Below are positions 60,467 to 64,000 of a DNA stretch of 64,000 nt, in pieces. Under the pieces are notes generated by a model. That model searched no databases. It had not been told where the DNA came from and worked only from the letters and a program-made list of their open reading frames with translations. The position numbers were made by a program, and so were the translations under genes. The DNA lies in contig NZ_CP059571.1 in NCBI RefSeq assembly GCF_014055025.1, positions 682,001 to 746,000 on the forward strand. The letters are read 5' to 3'. Positions within the stretch are counted from its first letter, which is position 1, and each line of letters starts with the position of its first letter. This DNA comes from Neisseria bacilliformis. GTDB taxonomy: Bacteria > Pseudomonadota > Gammaproteobacteria > Burkholderiales > Neisseriaceae.

Positions 60467-60629
60467 TGGTGTCTCTGCATGATTCTTAAAAAAACGAAAG
60501 GCGGGATACTACCTTGCTTTCGGGTGGTGGGCAAGCTGCCATGCGGCGCGGGTAAAGGAAAGGCCGTCTGAAAACCCCGAAACGCCGGTTGTGGGTTTTC
60601 AGACGGCCTTTTATACCGTCGGGACGGGA

Positions 60630-61136
60630 TTAGTGGGCATGTCCGTGGCCGTGATCCATCTGCATGCCGCCTTTCGCGCCTGCGTCGTTGGCGCGCACTT
60701 CAACCTGTACGGTTTGGTCTTTCGCGCCTTTGAATTTCAGGGTAACGGGGAATTTGTCACCCGGTTTGAGCGGTTTTTTCAAGCCCATCAGCATCACGTG
60801 GTAGCTGCCCGGTTTGAGGGAGACGATTTCGCCTTTGGCGACTTTCAGGCCGCCGGGGACGGGCTGCATTTTCATGCCCATGGCTTTCTGGCCGGTTTTC
60901 GGGTCGGTGATTTCGGCGTGGACGTGTTCGTGGATTTCCACGCTTTTGGCCACGGGGCTGGTGCCGCCGACGAGGACGATGTCTTTGGGGGTGTCGTTTT
61001 CCAAATCAAGGAACACGCCGCCGTTTTTCATGCCGCCGACGGTTTCGCGCGCCCAAGAGTTTTGGGCGACCACGCCTTCGGCAAAAGCGGCCTGACACAT
61101 TGCGACCATCGCTGCTGCTGCGAACAATTTTTTCAT
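60630..61136 (-). CDS. PCu(A)C periplasmic copper chaperone, 168 aa
   Basis: AAAGGAAAG precedes ATG 61134-61136; signal peptide ends AAFAEG. Copper-binding pattern H...M...HxM (EIHEHVH, MKMQPVPGGLKV, SYHVMLMGLKKPL). The His/Met-rich tail (GGMQMDHGHGHAH) adds a second copper site. Delivers Cu(I) to cytochrome oxidase. Single gene with uptake-sequence terminator on the 3' side. Confidence 0.9.
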   Translation of the reverse strand: MKKLFAAAAMVAMCQAAFAEGVVAQNSWARETVGGMKNGGVFLDLENDTPKDIVLVGGTSPVAKSVEIHEHVHAEITDPKTGQKAMGMKMQPVPGGLKVAKGEIVSLKPGSYHVMLMGLKKPLKPGDKFPVTLKFKGAKDQTVQVEVRANDAGAKGGMQMDHGHGHAH

Positions 61137-61264
61137 ACTGCTTTCCTTTTCAAAACACGGTTTAAAAAACGCCGACAACGGCCTTGCGTTTGCGGGAGGC
61201 TGTGCTGACGCGGAAACTATAATCTGTTATACGGTATCAGCGCAAGGGGAAAGTTTGACCGAAC

Positions 61265-61675
61265 TCAAAAAAGGTCGAAGCCGTATTCGCGCCAGAGGGC
61301 GGTGAGCCACAAGAGGGCGAGCAGGGCGAGGGAGACGGTTTGCGCGGCCGAGCAGACGTCTTTGGCGCGTTTGGCCAGCGGGTGTTTTTCCAGCGAGGTG
61401 TGGTCGACGGCCGCTTCCACGCCGGTGTTGAACAGTTCGACGATGAGGCACAGGAAGGAGGCGGTGATCAGCACCATCTGCGCGGCCGTGCCGAAGCGCA
61501 AAAAGAAGGTGAGGGCGACAAGCGGGATATTGAGCCACAGAAGCTGGCGGAAGCCCTGTTCCTCGCAGGCGGCTTTGAAGCCGTCGCGCGAGTAGCCGCA
61601 GGCGTTGGCGATGCGGCGCAGGCCGGTTTTGCCTTTGATTTGCGCGGCGTAGCTGTCGGGTTTGGGGTCTTGCAT
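61265..61675 (-). CDS. dgkA: Diacylglycerol kinase DgkA, 136 aa
   Basis: Three membrane helices; catalytic segment LIVELFNTGVEAAVDHTSLEKHPLAKRAKDVCSAAQ (Glu and Asp of the DgkA active site). Recycles diacylglycerol. Short separate gene, 117 bp from gshB. Confidence 0.93.
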   Translation of the reverse strand: MQDPKPDSYAAQIKGKTGLRRIANACGYSRDGFKAACEEQGFRQLLWLNIPLVALTFFLRFGTAAQMVLITASFLCLIVELFNTGVEAAVDHTSLEKHPLAKRAKDVCSAAQTVSLALLALLWLTALWREYGFDLF

Positions 61676-61791
61676 ACGTGTTCCCTATATAAGTAAGAAA
61701 TCGGGAAGCGGCTTTGAGGCCGTCTGAAAAGCCGTTTTTGTGTTTTCAGAAACGTCATCCCCGCGCAGGCGGGGACGGCCTCAAAGCCTGT

Positions 61792-62742
61792 TCAAACCGC
61801 CGCTTCCAGCGCGTCGATAAAGCGGGCGGGCACGTCGTAACCCTTCTGCTGCGTGATTTCCTGAAAGCCGGTGGGGCTGGTTACGTTCACTTCGGTGAGG
61901 TGCTCGCCGATGATGTCCAAACCGGCCAGCAGGATGCCGCGCCGTTTCAGTTCGGGGGCGAGGGTTTGGGCGATTTCGCGGTCTCGTTCGGACAGTTCCT
62001 GCGCCACGCCGCGCCCGCCCGCCGCCAAGTTGCCGCGCGTTTCGCCCTGCTGCGGAATCCGCGCCAGAGCGTAGGGGACAACTTCGCCGCCGATGACCAG
62101 CACGCGTTTGTCGCCCTTCACGATGTCGGGCAGGTAACGCTGCGCCATGATGGTGCGGGTTTCCAGCCGCATCAGGGTTTCCAGAATGCTGCCGATGTTG
62201 GGGTCGTGCGCGGTGAGGCGGAAGATGCCCATGCCGCCCATGCCGTCGAGCGGTTTGACGATGATGTCGCCGTGTTCGGCCAGAAAGGCGCGCACGTCGG
62301 CGGCGCGGGTGGTAACGATGGTGGGCGGGGCGAACTGCGGGAAGTTGAGCACGGCCAGTTTTTCGTTGAAATCGCGCATGGACTGCCCGCTGTTGAACAC
62401 GTTTGCGCCGTGGCTTGCGGCTAGGGTGAGGAGCTGGGTGGCGTAGAGATACTGCATGTCAAACGGCGGATCGGTGCGCATGATGACGGCGTCAAACGCG
62501 GTCAAGGCCGTCCGAACGGGGCTTGCGGCGCGGAACCAGGCGTGGTCGTTGTCGTCTTTTGCGCCGAGAAAATCGAAGGGCGCGGCCTGCGCGTACACCT
62601 GATTGCCCTTCACCAACAATTCGCCCGCGAGCGTGTGGAACAGCGCGTGGCCGCGCCGCACCGCCTCGCGCATCATCGAATAGGTGGTGTCTTTATAGGT
62701 TTTGAAACCGGCCATCGGGTCGGCGATAAAGAGGATGTCCAT
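61792..62742 (-). CDS. gshB: Glutathione synthetase GshB, 316 aa
   Basis: AGGAG precedes ATG 62740-62742 (MDILFIADPM). ATP-grasp domain with VKPLDGMGGMGIFRL, RYLPDIVKGDKRVLVIGGE and EVNVTSPTGFQEI. Second step of glutathione synthesis. Confidence 0.95.
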   Translation of the reverse strand: MDILFIADPMAGFKTYKDTTYSMMREAVRRGHALFHTLAGELLVKGNQVYAQAAPFDFLGAKDDNDHAWFRAASPVRTALTAFDAVIMRTDPPFDMQYLYATQLLTLAASHGANVFNSGQSMRDFNEKLAVLNFPQFAPPTIVTTRAADVRAFLAEHGDIIVKPLDGMGGMGIFRLTAHDPNIGSILETLMRLETRTIMAQRYLPDIVKGDKRVLVIGGEVVPYALARIPQQGETRGNLAAGGRGVAQELSERDREIAQTLAPELKRRGILLAGLDIIGEHLTEVNVTSPTGFQEITQQKGYDVPARFIDALEAAV

Positions 62743-62882
62743 CGGCCTTGCTCCTGTGTGAAAAAACGGCGGCATGATAGCAAGAAACGCCTGCCGCCGT
62801 CAGCGCGGCTGCTATACTGCGGCCGTCTGAAAAAGGCCGTCCCGCCTGTGCGGGGATGACGTTTCCGAAAACAGGAAAACAC

Positions 62883-63353
62883 ATGGAAAACACAGCCTGC
62901 CCCTGCCAATCCGATCTGCCTTACGCCGCCTGCTGCCGCCCGCTGCATCAGGGTGCGCCCGCAGCCGACGCCCCCGCGCTGATGCGTTCGCGCTATGCCG
63001 CCTATGTTTTGCACCGGTTTGACTACATTGTGCACACCACCGTGCCCGCCCAGCAGCCGCTGCTCGATGCCGCCGCCATCGCCGCGTGGGGCAGGCAGAC
63101 GCAGTGGCTGGGGCTGGAAATCCACGGTTTTCAAAACGTCGGCACGCGCCACGCGCAAGTGGAATTTTCCGCCTTCTACGCGGGTGCAGACGGCACGCGG
63201 CAGGCGCACCGTGAGCTTTCCGCTTTCGTGCGCAAGGGCGGCCGCTGGTATTTCATCGACCCCACCGTGCCGCTGCCCGCCGCGCAAAGCCCGTGCCTGT
63301 GCGGCTCGGGCAGAAAGTTCAAACAATGCTGCGGGCGGTTTTTCTGCGGGTAG
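62883..63353 (+). CDS. YchJ/UPF0225-type SEC-C protein, 156 aa
   Basis: Two zinc-binding SEC-C motifs: CPCQSDLPYAACCRPLH at the start and CLCGSGRKFKQCCGRFF at the end, around an NTF2-like core (ALMRSRYAAYVLHRFDYIVHTT). Length and layout match YchJ. Function unknown. Confidence 0.9.
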   Translation: MENTACPCQSDLPYAACCRPLHQGAPAADAPALMRSRYAAYVLHRFDYIVHTTVPAQQPLLDAAAIAAWGRQTQWLGLEIHGFQNVGTRHAQVEFSAFYAGADGTRQAHRELSAFVRKGGRWYFIDPTVPLPAAQSPCLCGSGRKFKQCCGRFFCG

Positions 63354-63622
63354 GGCAGGGCGGCTTTGAGGCCGTCTGAAAGCGCAGCTTCGGCGCAGCC
63401 AAAATCGGATTTTGTTTTTTCAGACGGCCTCTGCCGCGCATGTAAGGTGTGTGGCGCAGCCACGCACGCGGTTTGGATTGTCGGGTGAAAAGCACGGATT
63501 TGTTGCAGCGGCAGGGAACGCGTGCGCGGTTTGCACCACACGCCCTGCTGCAAAAACCGAATGCACGTTACCGGCGCAAGCAACTGTTTTTTATTGTTTT
63601 CACTATATAAGGAATACCCGCG

Positions 63623-64000
63623 ATGAGCATCAAAGACTGGCCGGAAGGCGAACGCCCGCGCGAGAAGCTCTCCGCCCTCGGCGCGGGCGCGTTGAGCGAC
63701 GCGGAATTGCTGGCCGTGCTGCTGCGCACCGGCATCAAGGGCATGAGCGCGGTGGACCTGGCGCGCTATCTGTTAAACGAGTTCGGCAGCCTCGGCCGCC
63801 TGATGAGCGCGCCCGAGCGCGAGCTGGTGCGGCACAAAGGCATGGGGCAGGCCAGCTTCACCCAGTTTGCCGTGGTGCGCGAAATCGGCCGCCGCGTGCT
63901 GGCCGAAGAATTGCGCGAAGGCGAGCTGCTGTCCGATCCGCAGGCCGCCGCCGCCTTCCTGCGCCTGCAACTGGGACACGAGCGCGTGGAAGTGTCGCTC
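63623..64000 (+). CDS. radC: RadC family protein, 5' part
   Basis: AAGGAAT precedes ATG 63623. WPEGERPREKLSALGAGALSDAELLAVLLRTG is the RadC N-terminal signature with a helix-hairpin-helix region after it. The JAB1/MPN metalloprotease-like C-terminal domain is beyond the window. 63354-63622 holds uptake sequences and a degenerate GTGTGGCG repeat; no gene. Confidence 0.95.
   Translation, partial: MSIKDWPEGERPREKLSALGAGALSDAELLAVLLRTGIKGMSAVDLARYLLNEFGSLGRLMSAPERELVRHKGMGQASFTQFAVVREIGRRVLAEELREGELLSDPQAAAAFLRLQLGHERVEVSL

Overview
The window comes from a Neisseria species outside the meningococcus/gonococcus pair. The 12-bp DNA uptake sequence AGGCCGTCTGAA, usually as inverted pairs that double as terminators, is scattered throughout, and dRS3-type repeats (ATTCCC-N8-GGGAAT) are present. 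The core genes are the neisserial hemO/hmbR haem genes and the frr-uppS-cdsA-dxr-rseP-bamA-skp-lpxD-fabZ-lpxA envelope cluster.

Positions 1 to about 41.94 kb are the right-hand part of a large myovirus-type prophage; its integrase end lies to the left of base 1. In order it holds a leftward early operon (1-1403), a HARE-HTH/nuclease cargo gene (1637), a toxin-antitoxin-SecB-like chaperone module (2462-3647), a LexA-like repressor facing a Cro-like gene (3703-4722), small early genes, a lambda-like replication block (O-like initiator with internal iterons, DnaC-like loader), a RuvC-like resolvase, and a Q-like antiterminator followed at once by a late promoter and terminator. A TacAT toxin module interrupts before the late genes. 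Late genes run terS-terL-portal-MuF-protease/scaffold-decoration-capsid, connectors, contractile sheath, tube, frameshifted chaperones, tape measure, baseplate, fibre, and two lysis cassettes with nested Rz/Rz1. A tRNA-like 3' end followed by a terminator at 41914-41968 is a plausible attR.

The most unusual content is regulatory. Three antirepressor-like genes (19222, 31709, and 39847 on the minus strand) each follow a leader with a promoter, an upstream copy of the target, a multi-stem RNA with an antisense segment, and the target at the ribosome-binding site. Target and antisense differ between loci but stay complementary within each locus, which is the logic of the P1/P7/N15 C4 immunity RNA. 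The prophage also carries four toxin-antitoxin modules, four hairpin-plus-micro-membrane-protein cassettes, a structured transcript encoding a 21-residue hydrophobic peptide, and three copies of a [14 protein letters not shown]-linked domain in or beside head proteins.

From 42 to 47 kb is a haem-acquisition region: hmbR, with an in-frame run of ten G, lies inside a 3.9-kb segment bounded by 174-bp inverted repeats, followed by hemO. From 47 to 64 kb is chromosomal core, almost all leftward: serine hydrolase, small hypothetical, the lipid A/outer-membrane/isoprenoid/phospholipid cluster, copper chaperone, diacylglycerol kinase and glutathione synthetase, then rightward YchJ-like and the start of radC.
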